Shown in pieces: positions 18,262 to 26,976 of a DNA stretch of 60,934 nucleotides. The notes below the pieces were generated by a model, which was not told the DNA's origin, searched no databases, and saw only the letters and a program-made list of their open reading frames with translations. The stretch is from Nitrososphaerota archaeon. GTDB taxonomy: Archaea > Thermoproteota > Nitrososphaeria > Nitrososphaerales > CADDZS01. Location: NCBI GenBank assembly GCA_021325255.1, contig JAJPHP010000084.1:1-60934 (forward strand), in the 5' to 3' direction. The first letter of the stretch is position 1. The number at the start of each line of letters is the position of its first letter. A program made the position numbers and the translations under genes.

Positions 18262-19320
18262 TCAAAAATAGGCAGGGAGAAATCTTTCCTCCGAAGCAGA
18301 GGAAGCAAGGCCGCCCTCGATTGGGACCTTTGCACCGCAGGAGTTGCACCTGTTTTCCTTATCGAGATTCCAGCCGGTGATCTCGTAACCGTACCTCCTC
18401 ACCGCAACCTCATTGCACTCCGCGCAGTATGTGTTTTCAAGAGGATGGCCCGGAACGTTCCCGAGATACGCGTACCTTAGGCCGGCTTGCTTTGCAACCC
18501 TGTGATGCGCTTCGAGTGTATTTATCGGAGTCACAGGAAACTCCATCATTTTGTAGTCTGGATGGAATCGCAGAAAGTGAACTGGCGTGTCGGGCCCTAG
18601 GTTGTCATAAATCCAATGGGAAAGTTTTGACGCCTGCTCAAGACTTTCCCCAACTTCTGGGACAATCAGGTCAGTGATTTCTATGTGAATGTTTGTCTTG
18701 CGCCTAATTTCTGAAAGTGTCTGAAGAATCGGGTCGGCGCTGGGGACACCTATGAATTTTCGGACGAAATTTGTCTCACCGCTCCCCTTAAAGTCTACAG
18801 TAATGCAATCTAGGAACGTCTTCATTTCTCCGACTGTATCAGGCGTCGCAAACCCGTTTGACACAAAGATGTTGAAGAGCCCTTTCTTGTGCGCTTCAAT
18901 GCCGATGTCTCTCGCATACTCTACGAAGATCGTAGGCTCATTGTACGTGTAGGCGATCCCCTGACAGGATTGAGCAAGAGCAAGCCTTGAGACTTCGGAG
19001 GGCTCTATGTCCATCCCTTCCACCTTTCTTCGTTGAGAAATGTCGTAGTTCTGGCAGTAACGGCACAGCCAGTTACAACCGCTTGTTGCCACAGAGAAGA
19101 TTCTCGTCCCAGGATGATAGTGCGTTACCGGCTTCTTCTCAATAGGATCAATGTGACCGGTGAACAGCTTGCCGTAGGCGAGCAGTTGCAGTTTCCCGCC
19201 CACATTCTGTCTGATTCCGCACAGACCAATTTGATCCTCTCCTATCTGGCAATACCTTGCGCAGGCCGTACACTTTACCTTGCCGTTGCTGAGCGGAATA
19301 TACAGGCTGGCTTCCTTCAT
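18262..19320 (-). CDS. amrS: AmmeMemoRadiSam-system radical SAM enzyme (AmrS-like)
   Basis: A radical SAM protein related to pyruvate formate-lyase activating enzymes. The cluster motif CNWLCRYC has the required Cx3Cx2C spacing, and an N-terminal cysteine set (CTACARYC, GLCGIR) and a C-terminal pair (CAEC, CNSCG) are characteristic of AmrS. I use the ATG at 19320 (MKEASLY), where family members begin; the open frame extends 21 residues further. The usual partners AMMECR1 and Memo are not in this window. The reaction is unknown for the family. Confidence 0.88.
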   Translation of the reverse strand: MKEASLYIPLSNGKVKCTACARYCQIGEDQIGLCGIRQNVGGKLQLLAYGKLFTGHIDPIEKKPVTHYHPGTRIFSVATSGCNWLCRYCQNYDISQRRKVEGMDIEPSEVSRLALAQSCQGIAYTYNEPTIFVEYARDIGIEAHKKGLFNIFVSNGFATPDTVGEMKTFLDCITVDFKGSGETNFVRKFIGVPSADPILQTLSEIRRKTNIHIEITDLIVPEVGESLEQASKLSHWIYDNLGPDTPVHFLRFHPDYKMMEFPVTPINTLEAHHRVAKQAGLRYAYLGNVPGHPLENTYCAECNEVAVRRYGYEITGWNLDKENRCNSCGAKVPIEGGLASSASEERFLPAYF

Positions 19321-19490
19321 CTCTCGATTATCTCCGACTTTTTGAAAAACTGACGCAATCGTCCTACTGGGGTTTTCCAGCAAATAAGCCTTTTAGTTCG
19401 CCCTTCCAAGAAATGTAGTTGTCAGATACTGATAGGGTGCGTCTCTGAATAGCTCGAGAAACTGGTGGTGTATTCGAATTCTTGACTGAA

Positions 19491-20156
19491 ATGCCTACTC
19501 CGATGAGTGGGGAAGAGGTCGTGAGAGCTCTAGACAAGCTATACCCTCGAATCAAGACTCCCCTTAAACATGGAGACGCCTTTCAACTTCTTATCGCCAC
19601 AATCCTTTCTGCTCAAAGCACGGACGTGCAGGTTAACAAGGTAACCGAGCATCTGTTTCAAAGATTTCCCGACGCATCTTCGATGGCAGATGCTGATCTC
19701 AAAGAATTACGAAAGCTTGTTAGGTCAACGGGCTTTTTCCGAGTGAAATCATTGAGAATCAAGGAAGTGTCTAGAAAGCTTGTGCAAGACTTTGGAGGCA
19801 GGGTTCCTTCTACAATGGAAGAGTTGATTTCTCTGCCGGGCGTGGGACGAAAAACTGCGAATATTGTGCTGAGTGCTGGGTATGGAAAAGCAGAAGGCGT
19901 GGCCGTGGACACTCATGTCAAACGTCTCTCCAAGAGGATTGGATTGACCAAGCACACAAACCCCGACAAAATAGAGAGAGACCTCATGAAATCAACGCGG
20001 AGAGACCTCTGGCCCCGTCTGTCCCTGCTCTTGATATTACACGGCAGAAATGTTTGCTTTGCGAGAAAACCGGTGTGCCAGAGATGCGTTCTATCTGCCA
20101 GATGTGCTTACTTTTGGCAGAATAGTTATGACTCTGGAGGAACAAAGCGACTCTGA
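19491..20156 (+). CDS. nth: Endonuclease III (DNA glycosylase/AP lyase)
   Basis: Base-excision repair of oxidised pyrimidines. The helix-hairpin-helix LPGVGRKTANIVLSA with the catalytic lysine, the following VAVDTHVKRL holding the catalytic aspartate, and a C-terminal iron-sulphur loop (Cx6Cx2Cx5C in GRNVCFARKPVCQRC...C) are all present. Length about 222 residues is typical. ATG 19491 or 19503 may be the start. The following PNPOx gene is on the same strand, 50 bases on. Confidence 0.95.
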   Translation: MPTPMSGEEVVRALDKLYPRIKTPLKHGDAFQLLIATILSAQSTDVQVNKVTEHLFQRFPDASSMADADLKELRKLVRSTGFFRVKSLRIKEVSRKLVQDFGGRVPSTMEELISLPGVGRKTANIVLSAGYGKAEGVAVDTHVKRLSKRIGLTKHTNPDKIERDLMKSTRRDLWPRLSLLLILHGRNVCFARKPVCQRCVLSARCAYFWQNSYDSGGTKRL

Positions 20157-20206
20157 AGAGCATTGATCTTCGACATGTTAGGCTAGGACCGGTAAATCCA
20201 ATTCGC

Positions 20207-20653
20207 TTGGCAGATTTCAGTAACGAACGGAGCTCTTTTCTGCGCAACGCCTACGTGGCGCGCATTGCCACGTGCGGAAATTCTCGAATTCCCCATGTTT
20301 CTCCAATTTACTTTGCAAACGACTCCTCTTCGATTTTCTTCGCTACGGAATCGAGTACCGTGAAGTACAGGGATCTCCGAGAAAATCCCGTGGCAAGCAC
20401 GGTCGTAGACGATTTCGAAGCAAATTGGCTCAAGGAACCAGAAGACAAGGGCGCACATTGGAAGACAAAGCAGAGGGCTGTAATCATACGAGGAAAAGTC
20501 TCGATCTTCCAAGACGGAAATGATCAATACTACGTAGGCATGTACCGGTCATTGTTTGAAAAGTATCCAGATTACAGAGCTCAGGGCTGGCAGAGGGGAG
20601 AGTATCCAATAATACAGGTAAGCGCTGAAAAAATTACCTCTTGGGGGCTTTGA
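20207..20653 (+). CDS. Pyridoxamine 5'-phosphate oxidase-like FMN/F420-binding protein
   Basis: A 148-residue split-barrel flavoprotein. It shows the family pattern of a short N-terminal helix, YVARIATCGNSRIPHVSPIYF strand pair, then KYRDLRENP and VIIRGKVSIF. Such proteins bind FMN, F420 or haem and reduce diverse substrates. The only sensible start is TTG at 20207. The 3' end overlaps the convergent DUF402 gene by 20 bases. Confidence 0.85.
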   Translation: MADFSNERSSFLRNAYVARIATCGNSRIPHVSPIYFANDSSSIFFATESSTVKYRDLRENPVASTVVDDFEANWLKEPEDKGAHWKTKQRAVIIRGKVSIFQDGNDQYYVGMYRSLFEKYPDYRAQGWQRGEYPIIQVSAEKITSWGL

Positions 20654-21134
20654 GAATAACATTGGTCTTATCTTCCAACTCAGAAGTAATCTGATCAAGG
20701 GCAGAAAGTATGATTTTTTTCGTCTCCTCAATCACTAAACGGTCTTCGCGCGGCATGTCGGATGGCACTTCGTTTTCGTCCAGTACAATGGGGTCTCCCC
20801 GAGATTTTAGAGCAATGTCGACGAGCATGTCCTTCCACCTTACGCTTGTTTCCCCAATTTCGGTTTCCTTGCTTATGTTGAAGTAGAATAGCATCGTGTT
20901 CCCGTTGAGGTCCTTCCAATGGTATACGTTGTAGTTCCTGTTTTCCCAATAATACCCAAAGGAGACCGAGCCAATCGGAAAATCGATCCCGATAAAATGC
21001 ATGATCCTTTCGGGTCTGTATGAGATTACTAGCTCCTTTGCTCCCGACTTGTTGAGTTTCAAGGACTCGAGCCTACATTCGAAAGTCTTTACTTCGCCAA
21101 AGTAGGTGACTTTATACTCTAAGTATCTAGTCAC
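20634..21134 (-). CDS. DUF402 domain protein
   Basis: A 166-residue protein with the DUF402 core: YYWENRNYNVYHWKDLNG, then FYFNISKETEIG and WKDMLVDIAL with the acidic residue pair. DUF402 occurs in nucleoside-phosphate phosphatases and in the archaeal RNA-binding FAU-1/RNase E-G-like proteins; the exact substrate here is unknown. The N-terminus KVTYFGEVKTFECRL may be a small S1/OB-like strand set. It overlaps the PNPOx gene at the 3' end. Confidence 0.8.
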   Translation of the reverse strand: MTRYLEYKVTYFGEVKTFECRLESLKLNKSGAKELVISYRPERIMHFIGIDFPIGSVSFGYYWENRNYNVYHWKDLNGNTMLFYFNISKETEIGETSVRWKDMLVDIALKSRGDPIVLDENEVPSDMPREDRLVIEETKKIILSALDQITSELEDKTNVILKAPKR

Positions 21135-21257
21135 ATACTCACCCCATTACAAAGAGGATCGATCAACCGCTGTTCAGCTCAAAAAAGGATTTGAAGACCC
21201 GATTGGAATAGTGAAAATCGACAAGACTAACAAGTGGTAGGGAGCGGTAGAAAAGAA

Positions 21258-22184
21258 ATGCGCTTTGGAATAGCTCTTGAGACATTCACGCCGCCGGGCA
21301 AGAAGCCAGACGCCACCGGAATCTACGAAACGAGCACTCTTGCAGAGGTGTTAGGATTTGGGTCCCTCTGGGTCTGGGACCATATCCTGCTTGGTTCGAG
21401 GAACGTCTTTCCAGTTCTTGATTCGCTCACAACGCTTGCTTCGGTTGGAGCAAAGACTTCCAAGGTAAATCTTGGCACAAGCGTGTTGATAGTGGCGCTT
21501 CGAAACCCCGTTGTACTTGCTAAAGTGCTTTCAACAATCCAGTACTTGACAAATGGAAGACTTGTGATAGGAGCTGCTTCCGGTTGGTACGAGCGAGAGT
21601 TCAAGGCGGTCGGGGTCGAATTTTCAAAACGAGGCCACATATTCGAGTCGCGGTTCAACCTCGTAAGGAAACTTCTGCTGGCGAGCGACGTCAACTACAG
21701 TGAAGATGGCTTCAACCTTGAACACGCTTCGATGGAACCTAGGCATCCGAAAAAGATCCCGATGCTGATGGGCGGATACTCTGACACCGTTCTGTCAAGA
21801 GTGGGCAGGATTTCGGACGGCTGGGTATCCTACTACTACACGCCGAAGGCATACAGCGACTCTTGGAAAAAAATCGAAACGAGCGCAAGAAAATGCGGGA
21901 GAGACCCTTCGACCCTGCGGAGGGTGAACATCGTGCCTCTATCAATAGGAAGAGATTTTGATGAAGCAGATGCTAGGGTGAGAAAGTTCACCTCCGAGTA
22001 CATGGATCTGCCGAGAGGAACGGATTGCTCCGTCGAGTCTTCGATCAGAGGGACTATCTCGGAATGCATAGCACAGATTAGGGCATACGCTGATTCTGGT
22101 GTTGACGAACTCGTGTTCATTCCCTGCAATTACGACATAGAACAAGTTGAGAAGGCGGGAAAGGAGATAATCCCGGAATTCTAA
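21258..22184 (+). CDS. LLM-class F420-dependent oxidoreductase
   Basis: A luciferase-like TIM-barrel flavoprotein. It starts MRFGIALETF, contains GFGSLWVWDHILLG (the F420-binding face), SVGAKTSKVNLGTSV and GRLVIGAASGWYEREF, and ends with DELVFIPC. Such proteins use reduced F420 or FMN. Length 308 residues from the ATG at 21258 (GGAG about 15 bases upstream). Monocistronic; substrate unknown. Confidence 0.9.
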   Translation: MRFGIALETFTPPGKKPDATGIYETSTLAEVLGFGSLWVWDHILLGSRNVFPVLDSLTTLASVGAKTSKVNLGTSVLIVALRNPVVLAKVLSTIQYLTNGRLVIGAASGWYEREFKAVGVEFSKRGHIFESRFNLVRKLLLASDVNYSEDGFNLEHASMEPRHPKKIPMLMGGYSDTVLSRVGRISDGWVSYYYTPKAYSDSWKKIETSARKCGRDPSTLRRVNIVPLSIGRDFDEADARVRKFTSEYMDLPRGTDCSVESSIRGTISECIAQIRAYADSGVDELVFIPCNYDIEQVEKAGKEIIPEF

Positions 22185-22225
22185 TCTTGATTCTTACACT
22201 TTCGTCCTGAGAATGTTACTAGAGC

Positions 22226-23029
22226 TTATTTTTCAGCAGTAGTAAGAATAGAATTGAACTGGATCAGGAATGAGTCGCTGCCCATCTGCGCTTTGAGCCA
22301 GTTTTTGTACTTGTCTTGCTCCTGAACTGTGATCCCTAGACTAGCAAAGTTCTCGGGCGAGCTCTCCAACGCTGAGATTCTCCTAGTCAACTCGTCCTTC
22401 ATGAATTCGTGGTCGTCGCTTGTTAGGAAGTATGAATAACCTTTCATTGCGATATTTCTCAGCTTGCAACTTTTGAATAGGCTGTAGATTCGCCTTCCCA
22501 TGACTAACCTGTCCGCTCGATGTGCATCCATCTTTGATCTTATTGCAATGATTTCGGGAGGGCAGGGATACATTACGGGAGCTCCATTCTCTTCTAGTGC
22601 GGCCACTTTACCGTCGGGCTTTAAAACACGGACGAGCTCTTTCGCGAGAGCCTCGGAATCCCCTGCCTTGGGGGCCGAGGGCAGGAATGACGAGAGACCC
22701 CAATCGCTGAACACGATGTCGAATGCGTTGTCGGCAACTGGAAATTTACCAGCCACGGTCGCGAGTTTGACAGTGACGTTACTGAGCTTGATCTGAGCTG
22801 CCAGTTTAATCAACGTGTTGACGTTGATTTCGCTGGAGTCGACGAACGTGACCTTGCGCTTGTTCATGAAACGTGCAAACATGAGCGGGACGAGCGCGTT
22901 CGGGCAAGGGAAGAACAGCGCCGCGTCCGACTGCTTGATTCCGAGAGTCTTCCAGATCTCGCGATTTGATTCAAGCAGTTTGTCATCTCGGCTTGCGATC
23001 TCAAAACCACGAACTTCTCCATCAAACAT
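22226..23029 (-). CDS. SAM-dependent class I methyltransferase
   Basis: A 267-residue Rossmann-type methyltransferase. The nucleotide-binding region is degenerate at motif I, but motif II (VTFVDSSEIN), motif IV (FDIVFSDWGLS) and motif V/VI (ELVRVLKPDGKVAALEENG) are clear. The C-terminal half is helical and holds the substrate side. No operon. Substrate unknown. Confidence 0.8.
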   Translation of the reverse strand: MFDGEVRGFEIASRDDKLLESNREIWKTLGIKQSDAALFFPCPNALVPLMFARFMNKRKVTFVDSSEINVNTLIKLAAQIKLSNVTVKLATVAGKFPVADNAFDIVFSDWGLSSFLPSAPKAGDSEALAKELVRVLKPDGKVAALEENGAPVMYPCPPEIIAIRSKMDAHRADRLVMGRRIYSLFKSCKLRNIAMKGYSYFLTSDDHEFMKDELTRRISALESSPENFASLGITVQEQDKYKNWLKAQMGSDSFLIQFNSILTTAEK

Positions 23030-23283
23030 CTCTTGCTCTTAAAACCCTCCTGCTTCTCCGACTCTCCCCAAATCCTTTGTCATCCAGAGTTGTTTGACTC
23101 AAAGTCATGAAAAGGTGTCCTCTCGTCTAAGCGTGAATCGTTTAATTCATTTCGGTGGAGAGCCAATACGACAAGAACTCAGGAATTATCTCGTTGAAGG
23201 AAGCCCACCGATTAGGTTCCGTTGTATGGAATGATCAACTCTGGCGACAGATGAAGCGGGGCTGTTCTCATTGCCTCAAAGGA

Positions 23284-24423
23284 TTATTTCGAAGAAGTAG
23301 AGGAAAGAACTATGATGGTACCAGTCATCCACAGGTGAAACTTACAGTAGTACACGTAAGTTCCGGGCTGTGTAAACTCGTACGTGAAACTCTGACCCGG
23401 GGCGAGTATGTGAGAGGCGAAGGTGTTGTTAGCACTTGTAACGGTATCTTCAGAATAGGAGTGACTTATCCATGTCACAGTGTTGTTCTGCCCTAGAACT
23501 ACAGTCATGTGCTGAGGTGAATACTGCCAAGAAACCGGTCCTTCCTCAATGTAGATGTATGAATCGTGCGGGCTGGGTGCAACAACTGGCACACTTATTG
23601 CAGCGGCGGTATAGCCGTAGTAACCCAGAAGTGATACGATCATAACTATCGACAGTACCAGAACGAGCATTCGACTGACTGAGGTTCCGTTCGCGTTTCT
23701 ACGAGCAATAGACTGCGGAGTCAATGTGGGACTCATTAGTAGACCACTTTCCGCATCTTCTTGTTCCAGTCTTCTGCTTTCTTTGGTCAGGCTGAAGTAG
23801 AGGTACCCAATGAGGTAGATAGGAGAAGGAGCAAAAAGCGCAAGTCCCAGCTCGGACTGCTGATTAAGTGGATAAAGTGGGTAGATTGGAGTCGTGGCTA
23901 TGTAGAGCGCAAACCCGTAGAACATGTGTGAAGATATAGCAAGGACAACCGTGATTACCTTGATGTTGTCCGGAAGCATGGGAATGAAAATTCCAATCAT
24001 TATGCCGATTGAAAAGAAGCAGAGATGCTCCGTGACATGGACGTAAAGGCTGAGTACGGCGGCGTCCCAGAAAAAAGGAAGGTGCCAGAGTACGATGAGT
24101 GCTGACAGAAGGGAAAAGCCAAGTAGTCCATTTCTTGCGCTCTTGAATTTGTCGAGTCTTCCACTCTTGTATGCTGAATACCCGATCATCACTCCCCCTA
24201 TCGCAATCAGAACGTGCTGCAGCATGTGCAAGGGAAGATTGATGTCAGTCAGGGAATCAAACGGAGCAAAGGAGGCGGCGAACACAAACAGTACTACGCC
24301 AAGAACTGATACGGACTCGAGGGCGCGAAGCATTCGCGAATTAACAATGCTAGTTCGATTCGCAGGCTTGGCGTTTAATGCAGTCACTCCTACGTCCTCT
24401 TGGGATCTCGAATCAGTGTTCAC
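23284..24423 (-). CDS. DUF1404 membrane domain fused to a C-terminal cupredoxin
   Basis: The N-terminal 220 residues form about six transmembrane helices with repeated histidines at membrane edges (HMLQH, LWHLPFFWD, HVTEHLCFF), the pattern of DUF1404, a family found near terminal oxidases in archaea. After a polar linker and one more helix (about 250-270) the protein ends in a type I copper domain: candidate ligands H321, C360, H363 and M366 (YYCKFHLWMTG). The copper domain would face outside. A role in copper delivery or electron transfer to a terminal oxidase is inferred. No oxidase subunit is adjacent. Confidence 0.8.
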   Translation of the reverse strand: MNTDSRSQEDVGVTALNAKPANRTSIVNSRMLRALESVSVLGVVLFVFAASFAPFDSLTDINLPLHMLQHVLIAIGGVMIGYSAYKSGRLDKFKSARNGLLGFSLLSALIVLWHLPFFWDAAVLSLYVHVTEHLCFFSIGIMIGIFIPMLPDNIKVITVVLAISSHMFYGFALYIATTPIYPLYPLNQQSELGLALFAPSPIYLIGYLYFSLTKESRRLEQEDAESGLLMSPTLTPQSIARRNANGTSVSRMLVLVLSIVMIVSLLGYYGYTAAAISVPVVAPSPHDSYIYIEEGPVSWQYSPQHMTVVLGQNNTVTWISHSYSEDTVTSANNTFASHILAPGQSFTYEFTQPGTYVYYCKFHLWMTGTIIVLSSTSSK

Positions 24424-24637
24424 GATGAAAGAGAATGCGACTCCTGTTGCTCACTATGTGGTATCGCAAAGCAGCAAAGCGAACTTGTGCCTTTAAAAAT
24501 CATTTCACATAATTTGCCTGTGCTGATGAGCATTACTATCAAGAGACACGCGCACAAGCCAAACAACGGGAGCGAGAGGAGCGGTTTGAAGGGGACTCTA
24601 TCCGTGCATATTTCCAATCTGTAGCATTGGCAAAGGA

Positions 24638-24646
24638 TAAAATTAA
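24638..24646 (+). promoter_or_regulatory. TATA-like box for the Nudix-like gene
   Basis: AAATTAATA sits about 35-42 bases before the ATG at 24680. The spacing predicts a leader of about ten bases and favours that ATG over the upstream start at 24650. Confidence 0.4.
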
Positions 24647-24679
24647 TACTTGCTTCTTCGTGGATTTCATCTGAAACTT

Positions 24680-25282
24680 ATGGCAAGTCAAGCAACACGG
24701 CAGAAGGCACAATTTATTGGAGGCGGTGCACCGCCTGGGGGGTTTTGTCTTTCCTCGTTCGTAGTAGTAAGTCGAGGAAATGATGTGTTGGTCGGAAAGA
24801 TGAAGATGCCCGAAGTCTGGGTGGAGAGGTTCTTCGTTGGGCAAGAGTTTGCACCAAAGTACTTGTCTAGTGGCAAGTATCTGATGCCTGCGTCGCACTT
24901 GAGCTGGTACGAGTCTCCACTTGACGCTGCTTCCAGAATCATGAGCGAACAGTTGTTGTTAGATTATCCGAAGGATAAGTTGAAGCTGCTTGACGTTCAG
25001 TCGCACTTGCGAGGAGACATCGGGGACGAGCACAATCCTCCGCACTGGGATCTTTGCTTCGTTTATGGGGCACAGTTGACTCCTAGGCAGTCTAGAAACC
25101 TTGCAACCCCTGACTGGTTCGAGGACTACCGCTTCAAGAAGAGATCAGAACTTACTACCGATGACTTCACGAGGGGCCACGGGGATGTACTAGAGGAGGC
25201 CGGCGTGATCGGAGAAAAGTCCAGACAAAAGAATAGACGAAGGGTTGCAAGAAAGACTCGAGACCGCCGTGGAACGAGATGA
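24680..25282 (+). CDS. Nudix-fold protein with basic C-terminal tail
   Basis: About 200 residues. The fold resembles a Nudix hydrolase: a beta strand pair (FCLSSFVVVSRGNDVLVGKM), then HLSWYESPLDAASRIMSEQL in place of the Nudix box. The canonical REXXEE glutamates are largely missing, so the protein may not hydrolyse nucleoside diphosphates, or may do so by altered metal binding. The last 30 residues are strongly basic (KNRRRVARKTRDRRGTR), suggesting nucleic-acid or ribosome binding. Start chosen from the promoter position. Confidence 0.65.
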   Translation: MASQATRQKAQFIGGGAPPGGFCLSSFVVVSRGNDVLVGKMKMPEVWVERFFVGQEFAPKYLSSGKYLMPASHLSWYESPLDAASRIMSEQLLLDYPKDKLKLLDVQSHLRGDIGDEHNPPHWDLCFVYGAQLTPRQSRNLATPDWFEDYRFKKRSELTTDDFTRGHGDVLEEAGVIGEKSRQKNRRRVARKTRDRRGTR

Positions 25283-25634
25283 TTGAGTCATTGGAATTAG
25301 AGCAAACACTCGAGGACAGATTTGGCGCGATTAACTAACATTCTAAACGCAAATCAGGATCAGAGCAAATTTCGCTTTCGAATTCTCTCTTGCGAAAGGG
25401 TTTTCTTACGGAAGAATGAAACAAACGGCCTCAAACTCAATTTTTCTTTTTCCCACCTTTGCTTGTATCTTTAGCAACGAAGATAGCCTTGACCATGGGC
25501 GGAGGGCTTTCTTCAGACTCAACAGTGGGTCGAGTTGATTCGGTCTAACTTTGGATTTGAAGAAATTCTGTCAAAGAACAAATCGCGTCTCCCGATACAT
25601 TGTGACACTAAAAGGAAGATGAAATTGTTCTAAA
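25283..25634. other. Intergenic region with no recognisable gene
   Basis: AT-rich spacer before the MoxR operon promoter. It includes a T-run (TTTTTCTTTTTCCC near 25440-25453) that could end upstream transcription. I see no gene or repeat. Confidence 0.45.
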
Positions 25635-25643
25635 TTTTTATAT
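25635..25643 (+). promoter_or_regulatory. TATA box for the MoxR/DUF58 operon
   Basis: TTTTTATAT is the strongest TATA-like match in this intergenic region, about 105 bases before the first gene of the operon. It implies a leader of around 80 bases. Confidence 0.45.
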
Positions 25644-25745
25644 CCAATGTGTTCTCCTCCTAGTCGGAAGAGCGGCGAACGTTACGTAGCATTTGCTGGA
25701 TTCTAACGCAGGTCTCGAATTGCCCAAGAAAATCGGTCTTTGCAG

Positions 25746-26582
25746 ATGGTGGACTCAAGAAGAAGATCTCAGTTAGCAGCAATCGGCATTGTTCTCGGGT
25801 TAATCATTTTCACGCTATTGCTTATTCATAGCTTGAACTTATTGTCTTGGCCAGTAGGGGTCAATGTCGGTGGTCAAGGCGGAGGCGTGCAGGAAGAGAC
25901 TAGTACAATTCAGCCGGGCGTTCTTTCAGTAAATTTGACCAGTCAGATGTCTTTCATACCCACGCCATTACAGAATCAGCCAACAGGAATTAATTCATCG
26001 GCCCCATCTGTCTCTGGAGTTCGGATTTCCATTACTGCACAGGGTTCGTTGACCCCATTGATGGTCGGCGCAACGGCTCCCGACGGCTCGTACAAGATAC
26101 TGCTCGCGCCGGGCGACTACATTGTGGGAATCGTGAATAACGCGTTCGACAACCTTTCCGTACCTCTGCAGATCTTCGAGTCAAGGGTGACTCATTTGAA
26201 CGCGCTGCTCAACCTGACCAACTTTCATTTAGCCTCCTTCAACGCAATCGAATCCGATTCTTCGGACTGGCTCGGTAGCTGGGACACCATCTATGCGCTT
26301 GTCCCTATCAATCAAAGTATCCCGAGCGGTGCAGGCGTCAGGGATTTTTTGAGCATTTCAACGCAGGGCAGCGTTCCGTCCACTACGGCTTTCACGCATG
26401 GTTCGGTTAGGGATTTCTTTTCAACATTGATTCCGGCTACCATAGACTCGCAGGCGAGTGGGATAAGCGGCACACATTGGGTTCAGTTGCATATCAACGG
26501 ACAGGCGAGCATCAATGCGATAACAGGGCTGTCCTTGGTTACAACCAAGGTTTCGTACACTGTGGCGGTGAGCGACTATTAA
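25746..26582 (+). CDS. Membrane-anchored extracytoplasmic beta-domain protein
   Basis: First gene of a six-gene operon. A basic N-terminus is followed by a transmembrane anchor (about 10-32); the remaining 240 residues are Ser/Thr/Gly-rich and beta-like. A middle section reads like a carboxypeptidase-regulatory or prealbumin-like repeat (GATAPDGSYKILLAPGDYIVGI). The protein probably displays this domain outside the cell. Its context with MoxR and DUF58 suggests envelope or surface-complex maturation. Confidence 0.75.
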   Translation: MVDSRRRSQLAAIGIVLGLIIFTLLLIHSLNLLSWPVGVNVGGQGGGVQEETSTIQPGVLSVNLTSQMSFIPTPLQNQPTGINSSAPSVSGVRISITAQGSLTPLMVGATAPDGSYKILLAPGDYIVGIVNNAFDNLSVPLQIFESRVTHLNALLNLTNFHLASFNAIESDSSDWLGSWDTIYALVPINQSIPSGAGVRDFLSISTQGSVPSTTAFTHGSVRDFFSTLIPATIDSQASGISGTHWVQLHINGQASINAITGLSLVTTKVSYTVAVSDY

Positions 26583-26976
26583 CAGTCAAGAAGAGATTCT
26601 GATTGCAGTAATCGCACTCAATCTCTTAGTCTATTCCATGGTATTCCTCGCATTAATTAGGGCGCGACGGGCGAGAAGAACCCGTGCTAAAGACATCTCG
26701 GAAGCTTTTGCAATTCTCGAAAAGTCTTTGCACAATGCATTTCCCGACTTGCCAGAGGGGTTCACCTGGAAGGAAGTGGTGTCAAGACTAAAGTCGCTCG
26801 GAATTACAAAGCTCGATTGGTGGGAGATCGAGAACACGCTCAAGAAATACGAAGCTTTCAGGTACGGCGGAATAGAGTACTCTAATATCAATGTGCAATC
26901 AATCTTGAGGCTGGCAAACAGCCTCCCTCGTGGTGTATCCTTTGCTGCAAGATCTCAGAGTCAAAGTGCTGGATGA
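26578..26976 (+). CDS. DUF4129-like membrane protein with no canonical start
   Basis: The frame encodes a transmembrane helix (EEILIAVIALNLLVYSMVF), a basic stop-transfer segment and a cytosolic domain ending in WKEVVSRLKSLGI...YEAFRYGG, which resembles DUF4129, a usual partner of MoxR and DUF58. The first ATG (26638) would delete most of the helix. The frame upstream opens after a TGA, with only ATT 26578 and CTG 26599 as near-cognate starts. ATT overlaps the preceding TAA stop and follows GGTGA by six bases, so initiation there is plausible but inferred. It overlaps the moxR start by 47 bases. Confidence 0.65.
   Translation: MNSQEEILIAVIALNLLVYSMVFLALIRARRARRTRAKDISEAFAILEKSLHNAFPDLPEGFTWKEVVSRLKSLGITKLDWWEIENTLKKYEAFRYGGIEYSNINVQSILRLANSLPRGVSFAARSQSQSAG

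Noticed and set aside
18116..18349. 77-codon minus-strand frame
   Set aside because: It overlaps the end of amrS in another frame and reads as low-quality sequence with no domain.
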